A DNA stretch of 64,000 nucleotides from Rhineura floridana (GCF_030035675.1 NC_084482.1:229282943-229346942); one strand, 5' to 3'. Shown: positions 18,610 through 31,689, counted from the stretch's first letter. The notes: generated by a model not told the origin, from the sequence alone. Program-made: numbers and translations.

Positions 18610-19012
18610 ATGGAAAAGGCAGTTGCTTCAGGAGCAGAGAGCGGCCCCGAGGCAAGATTGGTTGGAAGGAGCGGAGGATTCTGGGAGGAAGCCGCATGGG
18701 AGATCCTGCATGGGAACAATGGCAGGTCAGGTGGACGGCATCAGCACTTGAGCCATTTCTGCTACTGGGGGGCTGCAGGCCCCCGAGAGGTTTGCAGCCG
18801 GCTCCAGTCTCTCCCATCAGTGGCTGAGGCCGGAAAGGCACTCAAAAGCCCAGATGGTGGACCTGGTGGTCCTGGAGCAGTTCCTGGCCATCCTCCCCCC
18901 GGAGATGGAGAGCTGGGTCAGGGAGTGCAGAGCGGGGAGCAGTTCCCAAGTGGTGGCCCTGGCGGAAGGCTTCCTCCTGAGCCAGGCCGAGGGGAAGAGG
19001 CAGGAGCAGCAG
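18610..19012 (+). pseudogene. SCAN exon of the paralogue
   Basis: ATG 18610 opens MEKAVASGAESGPEARLVGR and reaches [12 protein letters not shown]; a shift at about 18810 then moves the rest ([57 protein letters not shown]) to another frame. Donor AGCAG|GTGAGA at 19012. Compared with the minus-strand gene, a two-base loss (or equivalent) in the RLHS(V)CHQWL stretch explains the shift. Confidence 0.85.
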
Positions 19013-19479
19013 GTGAGAGAGAGAGTGTGTTCATCCAGATACCTCCATGGGGCTGAGACTGCCTTCTGACATACCCAGCCCCCACCCCCAGCAGTCCTTT
19101 CCAAGGGGGAGATTTCACTGCCTCTTTAGGCAGTGGGTTCCATGAGTGAGGCGCTGAGGCAGGAAGGGGGTCAGGAGAGGGAGCCTTTCATCCTGGCTGT
19201 TCAGGTGCTCTGCTCAACAAGCTGGCCGCAGGGTTCTGCACCGGCTGCTGCGTCCGGCCCAGCCCCAAGGGAAGCCCCGCAAAGAGCCCATTACAGTAGC
19301 CCAACTGTGAAAAGCTACAGGGGTTCAAAGAGATACAGGATTTAGGAAGGTCCAGGGGTTCAAGAGGAGTAAGAAGCAAAGCTCTTCACCTCCCCCACCT
19401 TGTTCTTTTCCTTCTCCCCTTCCCTGCCGGGGGTCCTAACAAAGCAGACACGGGAGCAGGAAAAGGTCCTCACACTGTG

Positions 19480-19837
19480 GAGGCTGGGAGCAGCAGGGAA
19501 TTCTGGGGAGGAAACTTGCAGAAGGTCAGGAAGGGACAAAGTTGGCTCAGATGCACTGTGCCAACCCTTCAGGCATTTCCCCTGCCAGGAGGCCGAGGGA
19601 CCTCGAGAGGTCTGCAGCCGACTCCACAACATTTGGCGTCAGTGGCTGAAGCCGGAGATTCACACAAAGGCCCAGATGCTGGACCTGGTGGTCCTGCAGC
19701 CGTTCCTGGCCATCCTGCCCCCAGAGATGGAGAGCTGGGTCAAGGAGTGCGGAGCGGAGAGCAGTTCCCAGGCGGTGGCCCTGGCGGAAGGCCTCCTCCT
19801 GAGCCAGGCTGAGGGGAAGAGGTGGGAAGAGGCGCTG
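19480..19837 (+). pseudogene. Second, tandem SCAN exon
   Basis: Encodes [60 protein letters not shown] and [20 protein letters not shown], then a donor CGCTG|GTAAGAG. The N-terminal part ([11 protein letters not shown]) is in a different frame, so it too is damaged. No second set of downstream exons was seen, so it is either an extra SCAN exon of the paralogue or a relic of a third gene. Confidence 0.8.
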
Positions 19838-20509
19838 GTAAGAGAGAGTGTGTTTTCATCTCGGGAGATCCAAGGGGCTGGGAATGGGTTAAATGATAAA
19901 CACTGCCACCAAGTGCTAGAACTTATTTCTTTGATTATCTTCAAGGATTGATTTTGCTGCCCTTCGTCCAATTGAGACCACAACACAATAATTGCAAATG
20001 CTATCCATAAAACCATTAACCGCTAAACATTGGTTTGCAACTCCTAGTGTTGGTGCAGCAGATTCCAGAAACAAGGCAGGTGGCCTGGCCAAAAGTTCAG
20101 AATCGCCCAAAGGCCGGGGGTGTAGAAGTGCCTCTGGAGTTGCCCCCCAAAAACTCAGTATTGAGGCTGCAGATTGCACCTGCATGGGGAGCCACCACCA
20201 AGAAGGCTGTTAACCTTGAGGCCCTGCAGAATGGACCACGCCCACTGATGGCAAGTCCCCCCAGCCATCCTCGGGCAGTGTTTCTGAATGTATACGGTGG
20301 GGGCATTCCTTGGGGGTTTGGAAGACCTTTGGAAGGAATGACGGAAGCCTTGTAGAGGTTTGGGTCTGGAGCAATCCCTCCCTGCTCCTGCCGGGCTTCT
20401 TTTGGGGAGGAACCTGAGGCCCCCTCTTCTTCCGATTAATGCCCCACTTGCATGAAGAGACGGAGGGACTATCCCCCCTTCCTTTCCTGGGCTCCTTTTT
20501 CTCTTTCAG

Positions 20510-20618
20510 CTGACGGGGGCATCAGCCAAAGCGGCCGCTGAGCTCCCTTTGGGCCCCAGACGGAGCACACAGCTCAGGCGCATCATGCAGGAGCCGGGCA
20601 GAGGGGCCGCCTCACTGG
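20510..20618 (+). pseudogene. Post-SCAN linker exon of the paralogue
   Basis: 109 nt, phase 0 in and 1 out; acceptor TTTTTCTCTTTCAG, donor CTGG|GTAAGC. It encodes LTGASAKAAAELPLGPRRST, then QLRRIMQEPGRGAASL. Intact by itself; classed as pseudogene only because neighbouring exons are broken. Confidence 0.75.
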
Positions 20619-20654
20619 GTAAGCGCTATAAGAGGCCCTCCTTTCAGCTTGGCC

Positions 20655-21060
20655 CCTCTCTCTCTTAACTCTCTGATGAATGCAGGAATCCAGCGGGAGA
20701 GCCTCTGCGTTGCATGCAGAAGGTCCCATGTCCAGTCCCCAGTGGCAGTCTCTCCAGGTTGGGCTGGGACTGTCCCCTGCCCTGAAACCCTGGAGAGCCG
20801 CTGCCAGTCAGTGTTGGCAATACTGAGCTACAAGACCCAACAGTCTGACTCACAATAAGGCACCTTCCTGTCTTCCTAAAATGCTTGACATTCATCTTGA
20901 CAGCGACCCAGTGAGTTTTATTGGGAAGGACCGTAGCTTGGTGGCAGGACACCCAATGGTGGCATCTCCAGGTAGGGCTTGGAGAGATTCTTGCCTGAAT
21001 CCCTGGAGAGCTAGGTGGACCACTGGTGTCATTCTCTGTAAGGCCAGCTTCCTTTCAGAC
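20655..21060 (+). mobile_element. Two tRNA-derived SINE copies
   Basis: 20680-20875 carries TGCATGCAGAAGGTCCCATG, GGCAGTCTCTCCAGGTTGGG, CTGGAGAGCCGCTGCCAGTC and CAATAAGGCACCTTCCTGTC. A second, partial copy with TGGCATCTCCAGGTAGGG and CTGGAGAGCTAGGTGGACC runs 20925-21060. Confidence 0.72.
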
Positions 21061-21159
21061 GTTGCTGGAAGAGGATGATGATGATTTAGTTTATGAATCA
21101 TTTCCTGTGAAGCGCCTCAAAGCGATTTCCCAGTATAATAACAACATATGCGAAACAAA

Positions 21160-21545
21160 ATGGAAATGGGCTGCCTTCAAGTCGATCCCGACTTATGGCG
21201 ACCCTCTGAATAGGGTGTTCATGGGAAGCGGTATTCAGAGGGGGTTTCCCATGGCCTCCCTCTTAGTCCTCCCCGGCTGGCTAGGGCTTGCTCATCTTGC
21301 CACAGCTGCACAAGCCAGCCCCTTCCTTGTCCGCAACTGCCAGCTGGGGGGCAACTGGGCTCCTTGGGACTAGGCAGCTTGCCCACGGCTGCACAGGTGG
21401 CAGGGCAAGTCAGCCCTGAGCCACTCACTGTGGGGTGATCTTTAGCTGGCCCTTGACACCCAGGAGACACGAGCGGGGATTTGAACTCGCAGACTCTGGA
21501 ATCCCAGGCAGGCTCTCCTCCCCACTGTGCTATACCAGCTGCTTG
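21160..21545 (-). mobile_element. tRNA-derived SINE with internal extra sequence
   Basis: Tail phrase AAATGGAAATGGGCTGCCTT and GGCGACCCTCTGAATAGGGT at the left; tRNA-like head with GGATTTGAACTC and the closing GTATAGCACAGTGG (rc) near 21530. About 170 bases between (TGCCACAGCTGCACAAGCCA and a repeat of it) are not standard for the family. Confidence 0.65.
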
Positions 21546-21619
21546 TACAAAACCATGAAAAAAGATGCATATATTAAAAACTACTAAAATGATATATACA
21601 TAAAAACCATTGCATATGT

Positions 21620-22115
21620 GTGTTCATGTGTGTGTCTATAAGTAATTTTATATCCAGTAGGATCAACAATCTCTGCTTAGAAGGCTTGTTGAAATAGGAA
21701 AGTTTCCCAACAGGCGCCGAAAAGACAACAGAGACGTCACCTGTCAGATACGCAGTGGGAGGGAGTTCCAAAGGGTGGGTGTCAGATTCTGACATCATAT
21801 GGAACAGACCTTCTGATGGGATGATGTTTGCAAGATGCACATCCTACAGGATGCAGTGATCAGTTGGGTATTTAAAGCATGAGAGGAACTTCGGGCAATC
21901 TGATCCCAAGCTGGATAGGGCTTTGTACACCGGCACCTTGGTCGTGCAGCTGCCATCATCCCTGACCGTTGGCTGTGCTGGCTCCCAGCTGCTGTCACTG
22001 GCATACAAAGCTCTGTCCAGCTTGGGGCCAGAATACCTCAAAGATGGTTCCAAAATGGCTGGAGGGCCACCTGCCCCTCACCCCTCCTCTAGGCTGCCTA
22101 ACTTGTGAAAAAAGA
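21620..22115. mobile_element. L2-type LINE fragments
   Basis: 21640-21950 has minus-strand L2 3'-region phrases (ACGCAGTGGGAGGGAGTTCC, CTGGATAGGGCTTTGTACAC); 21995-22060 carries a plus-strand L2 phrase (GCATACAAAGCTCTGTCCAG, then TTGGGGCCAGAATACCTCAA). Decayed copies in opposite orientations. Confidence 0.6.
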
Positions 22116-22281
22116 TTGGTGTTTCAATGGTTTTAAGACTTCTTAGAAATCCACAGCAGCCCTTTGAATTGCGCCAAGGCACAAACTTGGAAAAAAATAG
22201 ATTGATTTCCATCCAGAAAACCCTGCAAGATGCTTTTAAAGGATGAAAAACACCTCTGCGCCTCCTTTGTCTCCCTCGCAG

Positions 22282-22368
22282 GCAAGGAGGGAGAAGGTCT
22301 CTTGCCGCGTCCTTCCAGCCCTTCTCCGTGACGCAGCTGAAACATTTGCTGGGCAGCCCTCAAATCAG
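22282..22368 (+). pseudogene. Short linker exon of the paralogue, out of frame
   Basis: Acceptor TCTCCCTCGCAG and donor AATCAG|GTACGA are good. The end reads ALLRDAAETFAGQPSNQ, matching the functional exon's VETAALQPAQ, but 87 nt does not fit phase 1 in, 0 out, and the phase-1 frame hits a stop. One or so bases were gained or lost. Confidence 0.65.
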
Positions 22369-22711
22369 GTACGAGAAGGTCTAGGGAGCTGGCTGGGGGC
22401 AGGAGGGGAGGCCAATATCCTGCGTTGCTAATATTTATTACATTTATTTGTCGCTTACTACCATTTTTTAAAAGAATCCAATTAAAATTTGAAATAACTC
22501 AAAGATAAAAAGAGCATTATTCGTTTCCTGTTCCCCCTCCTCCAGAACCCCAGAGACCTCTGCAATACTCACGGGGACGTTTGCTCTGCCTTCATGGGCA
22601 CAGATGCTGCATTGCAGGATGGACTCAACCTGCAAGGACAGGAAAATAAAAAAAATTCACATTCCACATACTTCCCCTTTCCCCCTAATAGTTAAGTAAT
22701 TTTGAGTGTGT

Positions 22712-22741
22712 GTGTGTGGAGAGAGAGAGAGAGAGAGAGAT
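22712..22741. repeat. (GA)n microsatellite
   Basis: GTGTGTGTGTGTGG followed by about 11 GA units, then a (GATA)-like stretch. Intronic. Confidence 0.9.
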
Positions 22742-22865
22742 TGGATATAGATATTAGACAGATAGGATTAGATAGATAAGAAGAGAGTAAAAGGACTTTT
22801 CAAGACCTGCAAAGAGGGCTGGCCTCTGGTCAGGATGCTCAGCCTCTAACAAAGGTTGAAGAAGT

Positions 22866-23870
22866 CAGAGCTTGGAAGTAATCCGTTACAAGTAACAAAT
22901 TACTTGGAATTCATTACTTTTTTGAAGAACGAGTGGGTAATTCCTTTACATTTTGATTGTGATAGAACTAGCCATAATTTTATTACTTTTGTGGAGTAAT
23001 TGTAATGTTTCCAGCATTACTTTTGGGCATTACTTGGGGGGAGGAAGCAGGGGAAGTCTTCTGCTCCTCTGATTTGTGGATGAAAATCATGTGCCTCAAA
23101 CTGGGCTTCTGTGCAGCGTCGCTCTCTCATGCTCTGTGGGTGGGTAGGAGGCGACTAGGGAGGAGGTGGAGAGTGACACGGGGTGGGGTGGAGAAAACAA
23201 TTGTTTAAAAAAAATGGATGGTGGAGAAGAATGGAGTGGAGGGAGAAAAGAGCCGGAGGGCAAGAACATGGATAAAGGAGGAGAAGGAGGCAGCAGCAGA
23301 ATGGAGATAAAGAACTGTGGAGGTGAAAGATGACGACATGTGTGTGTGTGTGTGTGTGTGTGTGAATGAGAATACTGTGTTTGCACTTGGCACACAAAGT
23401 GGCCTCCACCACCATCTCTGGCTACTGTGCTGCATTTGCAGTATTTTAACTTTTTTGCATCTCAGGGGAAAATGTTCACTTGGGTGAGTGTCCCTTAGTT
23501 GGTGGCAGGGCAGGGTCCAGGAGGTGGTTAAGTGAGAGAAATTGTGCTTGCTGGCTGAGTGGGGGGGGTGGCACTCGGTTTGGCATGCAAAGATCTGAGT
23601 AGTGGCCTCTGCCTGCCTCCCCACCACCCTTACCAGCGGAGAGACCACCATTGCTATCTTATGGATAAAAGGAATTATCCTACTGCCTCTGTATGTGTGT
23701 TTATTTTTAATGTTGTTTTGTAGGCTTTTTTTAAAAAAAGTAACTGAAATGTAATTATAGCGATTACTTTTGAGCGAAAGCAAAGTAATCCGTTACTTTC
23801 AGAGCAATTGCCACTTTCGTGGGCCATGTAATTGTAATTCATTACTTTTTAGAAGTAATCTTCCAAGCTG
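22866..23870 (+). mobile_element. hAT-like non-autonomous DNA transposon, both ends present
   Basis: Left end CAGAGCTTGGAAGTAATCCG; right end, reverse complemented, CAGCTTGGAAGATTACTTCT. The 5'-CAG and terminal inverted repeats suggest hAT. The sequence GAAGAAG flanks both sides (22858 and 23873), a possible decayed 8-bp target duplication. The 1-kb body has no transposase frame; it holds a (TG)n run at about 23338-23365. The 14006-14524 block is a partial relative. Confidence 0.75.
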
Positions 23871-23873
23871 TAG

Positions 23874-24563
<690 letters not shown>

Positions 24564-24667
24564 TGAGTTTCATTAAGCAGATTATTATACTTTTGAAACA
24601 TGGCAAACAGAGGGTGCATGAGTGGGGGAGGGCTCATCCCTTCCCCCTCCCACATCCCCCATAAGTT

Positions 24668-26755
24668 CCCAGGGCCATAGCTCAGTGGTAGGGCATCTCC
24701 TTTCCATGTAGGGGATGTTTCTTTGGCACCTGCCTGTCCAATATTGATGGATTCTTTTCAATTTTTGCAGCCTGAGGATGTGGACAGGATCCTTGGAGAG
24801 GTGAGAGCCACCACATGTCTTCTGGACCCTTGCCCTTCCTGGCTTATAAAAAAGGCCAGAGAGGGACTGGCTGAGTGGGTGAAAGGAGTGGCCAACGCCT
24901 CCTTACAACAAGGCAGAATTCCAAGGTGCCTAAAGGAGGCAGTTGTGAGACCTTTATTGAAAAAACCCTCCCTGGACCCCTTAAACATGGATAACTACCG
25001 GCCAGTGTCCAATATTCCATTCTTGGGTAAGGTAATAGAGCGTGTGGTGGCCTCTCAGCTCCAGGGATTCCTGGATGAAACGGAGTATCTAGATCCATTT
25101 CAATCTGGTTTCAGGCCTGGGTATGGGATGGAGATGGCTTTGGTCGCCTTGGTGTACGACCTACGCAGAGAACTGGACAGGGGGAGTGTGTCCCTGTTGG
25201 TTCTGCTGGACCTCTCAGCGGCTTTCGATACCATTGACCATGGTATCCTCCTGGACCGCCTAGCTGGGATGGGACTTGGGGGCACTGTTTTCCTGGAGGG
25301 GCAAACCCAGAAGGTGGTACTGGGGGACTCCTGTTCGACTCCTTGGCCATTGGCCTGTGGAGTCCCTCAGGGTTCAGTTTTGTCCCCTATGTTATTTAAC
25401 ATCTACATGAAACCACTGGGAGAGGTTGTTCGGGCGTTTGGAGTTCGGTGCCACCAGTATGCTGATGACACCCAACTCTATTTCTCCTTTCCACCTTCTT
25501 CCAAGGAAGCTGTCTTAGTTTTAAACCGGTGTCTGATGTCAGTGGTGGATTGGATGAGGGTGAACAAATTGAGGCTTAATCCAGACAAGACAGAGGTGCT
25601 CCTGGTCAGTTGTAAGGCAGATCAGGGAATAGGGATACAGCCTGTGCTGGATGGGGTTATACTCCCCCTGAAGACACAGGCTCGCAGTTCGGGTGTCCTC
25701 CTGGACTCAGCGTTAAATTTGGATTCCCAGGTTTCTGCAGTGGCCAGGAGGGCTTTTGCACATTTGAGATTAGTGCGCCAACTGCGCCCGTTCCTTGTCC
25801 CGTCCAATCTGGCCACGGTGACACATGCCTTAGTCACATCCCGTTTAGATTACTGTAACATGCTCTACGTGGAGCTGCCTCTGAAGACTGCTCGGAAACT
25901 TCAGTTGGTACAACGTGCTGCAGCCAGAATGTTAACTGGGGCTGATTACAGGGACCATACGACTCCCCTGTTAAAAAAGGCTCCACTGGCTGCCAGTTTG
26001 TTTCTGGACACAATTCAAGGTGCTGGTGTTGACCTATAAAGCCCTACACGGCTTGGGTCCAGGCTATTTGTCAGACCGCATCGCCCTCTATGTGCCTGCC
26101 CGGGCCCTGAGATCCTCAGAAGAGGCCCTTGTTTCAATACCTTCATCCGCAGAAGTACAACTAGTGAGGATACGAGATAGGGCCTTCTCGGTGGCTGCCC
26201 CTAGGCTTTGGAATTCCCTCCCTAAGGAGATAAGAATGGCCTCTTCCCTGCAGTCCTTTCATCGACAGGTAAAAACTTTCTTATTTCAGCAAGCCTTTGA
26301 TTCCGAAGGCGGCTAAGGATAGGCCCAAAAGGAGGTTATATTGTTCTGGCTTGTTTATTTTTTAATTATTCTGATTTTATTATAGTTTTTAATTATCAGA
26401 AACACTTTAATGCTATTTTAAATTAGAGTTCATTTTTTATTATATCTGTCTATATTTATTTATTTATGTATTATATGCTTTTAAGTTTGGTAGGTTTGGT
26501 AGGTATCTGTTTTTATCTGGAAGCTGCTGTGAGTTCCAATTTGGAAAAACGGCAGGGTATAAATAAAGTTTAATAATAATAATAATAAGAGAAGGTCCCA
26601 GGTTTGAGCCCCAAAAGCATCTCCCAGGCAGGGCTGGGAGAGAGACTCCTGCCTGCACCCCTGGAGAGTTACTGCCAATCAATGTAGACGATATTAAGCA
26701 AGATGGACCAATGGCCTGATTCAGTACAAGGCAGCATCCTGCGTTCCTATGTCCA
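24668..26755 (+). mobile_element. tRNA-derived SINE split by an L2 insertion
   Basis: The head GGCCATAGCTCAGTGGTAGG runs to about 24712; the rest (AGAAGGTCCCAGGTTTGAGC, CTGGAGAGTTACTGCCAATC, TACAAGGCAGCATCC) resumes at about 26588. Only the L2 lies between, so the SINE is older. Confidence 0.8.
24713..26587 (+). mobile_element. L2 LINE, nearly intact 3' half
   Basis: A long frame from about 24740 encodes L2 reverse transcriptase: LLKKPSLDPLNMDNYRPVSN, a LLDLSAAFDTIDH block, GVPQGSVLSPMLFNIY, the catalytic HQYADDTQLYFSF, and [19 protein letters not shown]. About eight residues before FLEGQTQKVVLGDS seem deleted (near 25280). An extra base in the A-run at 25973 shifts the last part, which continues as [20 protein letters not shown] and ends near 26316. 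The 3' end is an AATAAAGTTT plus (AAT)n tail. 5'-truncated; only two or three lesions, so a young copy. Confidence 0.92.
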
Positions 26756-26759
26756 TATT

Positions 26760-27600
26760 GCAGCATTATCCTTATTGGTTCAGTTTATATCCTGTCCTTC
26801 CTTCTGGAATCCAGGCTGGATCACCAGATATGTTGCTGCATGCAATTCACTTTGAAATGTGAGAGTGGGTAGATTTATTTATTTATAATATACTGCTTAA
26901 TATTCAGACTAAGTAGTGTATGTAAAATATATATTAAAAACATACAAGAATAAGAGCAGGGGGTTGGACTTGATGGCCTTATAGGCCCCTTCCAACTCTA
27001 CTATTCTATGATACTATGAAGAGCAATTATTACAATTTATCCTAGAAACAGAAAACTCCTTTAAGATGCTTCCTGAAACAGGAAAATCTTTGTCAAGTGC
27101 CTGAAGATTAGATAGGGAGGGAGCCTGTCTAATTTACTTATTTGTTTATTTATAAAAATATTTGTATACCGCTCTTTCATTAAAAGCATCAAAGCGGTTT
27201 ACAACTTTTTTTAAAAAAAATCAACCATAGAATCAAAAAGATTAAAAATACAATAAAAGCAGAACTAATCTCAGTCAGGAGGAAATTCCACAGCATTGGG
27301 GCCAAAATACTGAATCCATGGCTTCTGCTGTTTACAATCCTTGCTCCTGAACCGCAGGGAAACACTAACAGAGACTCACCTGAAGATCTCAGTGAGTGGG
27401 CAGGTGGTCCTTCAGGTATCCTGGACCCAAGTTGTTAAGGACCTTGTAAATTAATACAAGAACCTTGAACGGGGCCCAAGAACATATGGGCAGCCAGTGC
27501 AAGCTTTTAAGCAGCAGAGTTATTTGCTGGGCCCAGAACTGAGTCACGCTCAGAGCGGACACATTGAAATGAATGGACATTTATTAACAGGCCCGGTCAT
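26760..27600. mobile_element. LINE fragments: CR1 tail and an L2 piece
   Basis: 26953-27015 is the CR1 terminal phrase (GGGTTGGACTTGATGGCCTT ... CTACTATTCTATGATACTAT). 27125-27590 is L2 on the minus strand, encoding SLHWLPICSWAPFKVLVL and YKVLNNLGPGYLKDHL, with its 3' tail at 27130-27180. All lie in the intron before the finger exon. Confidence 0.75.
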
Positions 27601-27609
27601 TTTAATGGA

Positions 27610-28060
27610 TCTACTCTAGATTGTCCACACGGACTGGCTTTCCAGGTTTTCATGCAGGGGATATTCCTAGTCCTACTTGGAACTTGGAACCTGGGACCTT
27701 CTGCATGCAAATCAGATGCTCTACCTACAGATCCACAGTACTCCCCATGGTGGAGGACAGCTCCTAGATCGCCTTGGGAGTGTGGGATGGTCCAAAATCA
27801 CACGTTGCTGTGGACTGGAGCGTCCCTGCCCTGTTCCGTGTCCAAGAGATTTACCACCGAAGGCTTCGCCGTGTAGCTAATTGCCCAATGCAGTTTCAAA
27901 GCGAGCTCATCAAGCAGCAGAGGCACTCACTCCAGTAGTGCTTCATACGTGCCACCCCACCACATGTGTTCCGTTATATTCTTTCCATGGCAGTTAATTG
28001 CTTTTGTTCCCTGATTTCAGGGCCCATTCATCCCTGATCAGATCTCTCTCTTTATTCCTT
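27610..28060. other. Intron end with a decayed SINE
   Basis: 27690-27755 resembles the SINE head in antisense-like order (CTGCATGCAAATCAGATGCT, CTACCTACAGATCCACAGTA). The remainder to the finger-exon acceptor has nothing recognisable. Confidence 0.35.
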
Positions 28061-28063
28061 CAG

Positions 28064-29045
<982 letters not shown>

Positions 29046-29410
29046 ATGTTCAGAATGTACATACATTGGAGAAAGACCTTGAGGTGGAGTCAGGCCTTCA
29101 CATCAAAAGATTTTGACGTCCTGGCCACATCTCACTAACAGAGGATCCATAACAGGGCAAAATCATAAATGTGTAAAATGTGGCAAAAATGTCTTGTCAG
29201 CATGCAAAAGCCGTATTTTGTCAGGGAGAATGAGGGGAAGGGCCGGAGCTCTGTAGTAGAGAGAAGGTCCCAGGTTCAATCTCCAGGTAGGGCTGGGGCT
29301 GATTCCCTTGTCTGAAACCGTGGAGAGCTGCTGCCAGTCAGAGTAGACAGTACTGAGCTAGATGGACCAATGGTTCAGTCCAGTATAAGGCAGCTTCCTG
29401 TGTTCCTACA
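29046..29410 (+). mobile_element. Finger remnants then a tRNA-derived SINE
   Basis: 29046-29210 is decayed finger-like sequence (AAATGTGTAAAATGTGGCAA). 29235-29410 is the SINE: AGAAGGTCCCAGGTTCAATC, CTGGAGAGCTGCTGCCAGTC, GTATAAGGCAGCTTCCTGTG. Confidence 0.7.
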
Positions 29411-29777
29411 AATGTGGGAAAGAAACTGTTAAGTTGGAGCCAGCATCTTGCAAGACATCTGAATAGCCTTTTCTAAGCTCCGGTCCGGTTGCATAAGCCT
29501 TGCCTCTCAGTGACTGAGTGAGCCCCCATGACCACGGTGTGTGTGTAACTTGCCATCCTAACAGAAGGAAACCTTTTAAACCAGTGAACCGCTTTAAACT
29601 CTTTTCTAGCCACAGACATTTTCCAGCGGCCTTCCATTTCATTGCACGGCGTTCCCTTCCCTCCTGGTGAGAAGCTCTGGGTGATAAAGGGTTTAGTTTC
29701 GACCGCTGGGGACCTCTGGGATTGTTTTGGAGCAATTGATGCAATGGATAAAAGACATGTATGTAAGGCTCTATAGC

Positions 29778-29912
29778 AAGGGTGGATAAGCTGTGGCCCT
29801 CCCAGGGTTACTGGACTCCCAGCTCTCATCAGCACCATCTCTAACCCTTGGCCCTGCTGGCTGCTGGAGTCCAATAATTGGAGAGCCACAGAGGTTCCCC
29901 ACCCCTTCTCCA
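29778..29912. repeat. Palindromic MITE
   Basis: AGGGTGGATAAGCTGTGGCC ... GGAGAGCCACAGAGGTTCCCC. The two halves are imperfect inverted copies around GCACCATCTCTAACCCTTGG. 29413-29775 before it holds nothing recognised. Confidence 0.72.
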
Positions 29913-30129
29913 CAGGATGAAAGCTCTGTAATGCACACCCCTGCCTCTCCATTCAGACAAGCTCAAGGAATTATCAGAGTTCAAGGGCATGTTCCAGCCA
30001 GGCAAAAACACTCGAGGAGGGCGCAGAGCAGGGGCAGTGAGAGGTGTAGCCTGGAGAGAGTTCTGAGGGCCAGATAGAAAGGACTGTAGGGCCACATTTC
30101 ACGCCAGGCCTGAGGTTCCCCATCCCTGA

Positions 30130-30605
30130 CCGTCAGTGATCCGGTAGGCTGGCCACAGTGATCCATGCTCTAGTAAGCCCTGGTTAGGCTACTGTAACGC
30201 ACCCCACATGGGCCGGCCCTTGCAGGCGACTGAGAAGCTACAACTGACGCAGAACGGAGCTGCCAGATTCGTGAGTGATTTGGCAGATTGGAATCATGTA
30301 GCACCAATTCTGAAAGAACGGTGGCGGCTGCCCGCTCTGTTCCAGGCAAGGTGCTGGCGATTATCTGTAAAGCCCTTCATGAATTGAGACATAAAATTAT
30401 TGAAAGACCACCTCCCGCCAGACCATTTAAAATCTTCAGAGGAGACCCTTCTTAGGGTTCCACTCCAGAGCGATATCTCACCTGCTTTGGCTGCTGAATA
30501 GTTGCAATATATTATTATTATTATTATTAATAGTAGTCATATTTATTTATTTATTGAATGTATATCCCACCCTTCCTCCTGAAGGAGCGGTAAATAGATA
30601 GCTCC
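30130..30605 (+). mobile_element. L2 LINE fragment, decayed
   Basis: Phrases CCACAGTGATCCATGCTCTA, TAGGCTACTGTAACGCACCC and GAAGCTACAACTGACGCAGA match the L2 stretch for 'VTHALV-SRLDYCN' and 'KLQLVQ-AAAR'. Frame is lost in several places. A LINE tail with (ATT)n follows at 30508-30600. Confidence 0.75.
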
Positions 30606-31584
30606 ATAATACGAGATAATTTACTCTGCAGTACTGGTATGAACATTGCCATTGAACCATGTTTTATGGGCACCTTTGCCAAACATCATGCCTTCCAGAT
30701 GTTTCTTTTTACTGTTGTCATACTGCATTTGAATAGATGTACCTCACCCAGGAATCTCGATGGCAGGCAATTCCCGCCCCCACCCAACTAACTATTGTAA
30801 ATTAATGAATGTAAATAAGTAAAAAAAGTAATTCTACTCTGCAAAGCTTTGAATTCTGCAATCCATTCCAAGAACGTGCAAAGAGCCCCAGTTGGTTTCC
30901 TCTTTCCATGCCTTGAGTCGCCCAGGGCCACCCTCAGCCAGAGCTCAGAAGCCACTGATATGGGTGCCAGTCTGCTTCCATAGAGCCTGCATGGCTAGTA
31001 GCCATCTGGGCAGGGGCAGCCCTGGGATAGCTTCAGTCCTGCATGCAAAAGCTCTCCATTTCAGTCCCTCACAGAAATAGTGTGTGTGATCCTGAAAAAG
31101 CCATCCACGGCCCTGAAATATTTTCACGACTACCTCCTGGTCACTGATACCCCCATTTTTGGCCCAGGGGCTCAAGAGAGTGGTGCCGGTTCACCTGCAG
31201 GCAGTTTTGGAGGAAACATTTTCCTGCACCCATCGCAGTCTGGGATTGGCAACAGAATTGGCCCTGATTGCCCTGACAGATGACCTCGGTCGAGGGGTGT
31301 GTGTTCAACACTGTATCCCTAAGCAAGTGGACCCCAAGGAGGGCAGAGGAGAGGCTGGGAGAAGGAATGATTTGGGGGAGGGTGAACTTTCACCACATGG
31401 GAAAGGACAAAATCAAGGGACCCCTTAGGAGCACTACAGGCTAAGAGCTTCCCGGTGTTGTGCTTGTGCACTTTGGGATATAAATGAGTTATGGGCTTCT
31501 TTGGGGAGGAGGGGGCTTGTGGCCACCACCAAGGAAGGGGCAAAGTAACGCCTGGACTGGGGACAACTCCACTTTAGCTCGCGG
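30606..31584. other. No gene; little recognised
   Basis: About 980 bases without splice-flanked frames or repeat family I can name. 30985-31080 has a weak SINE-like phrase (CCTGCATGCAAAAGCTCTCC). An L2-like protein scrap (TDDLGRG) on the plus strand near 31260-31300 is too short to call. Confidence 0.35.
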
Positions 31585-31685
31585 GGGAAGGGCTGTCACT
31601 CAGTTGGTAGTGCACCTGGTTTGCATGCAGAAATTCCTACTTTGGCTCAGTCTTTTCCCAAAAGAGGGTCTATGACCCTCCTGGG
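31585..31685 (+). mobile_element. tRNA-derived SINE head
   Basis: GGGGAAGGGCTGTCACTCAG, TTGGTAGTGCACCTGGTTTG and CATGCAGAAATTCCTACTTT: degenerate A-box half of the second SINE family, truncated where CR1 begins. Confidence 0.5.
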
Positions 31686-31689
31686 AAAC

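Noticed and set aside
24668-24712. tRNA gene-like sequence (ATAGCTCAGTGGTAG)
   Set aside because: It is the head of a SINE; no full cloverleaf, and the SINE body continues after the L2 insertion.
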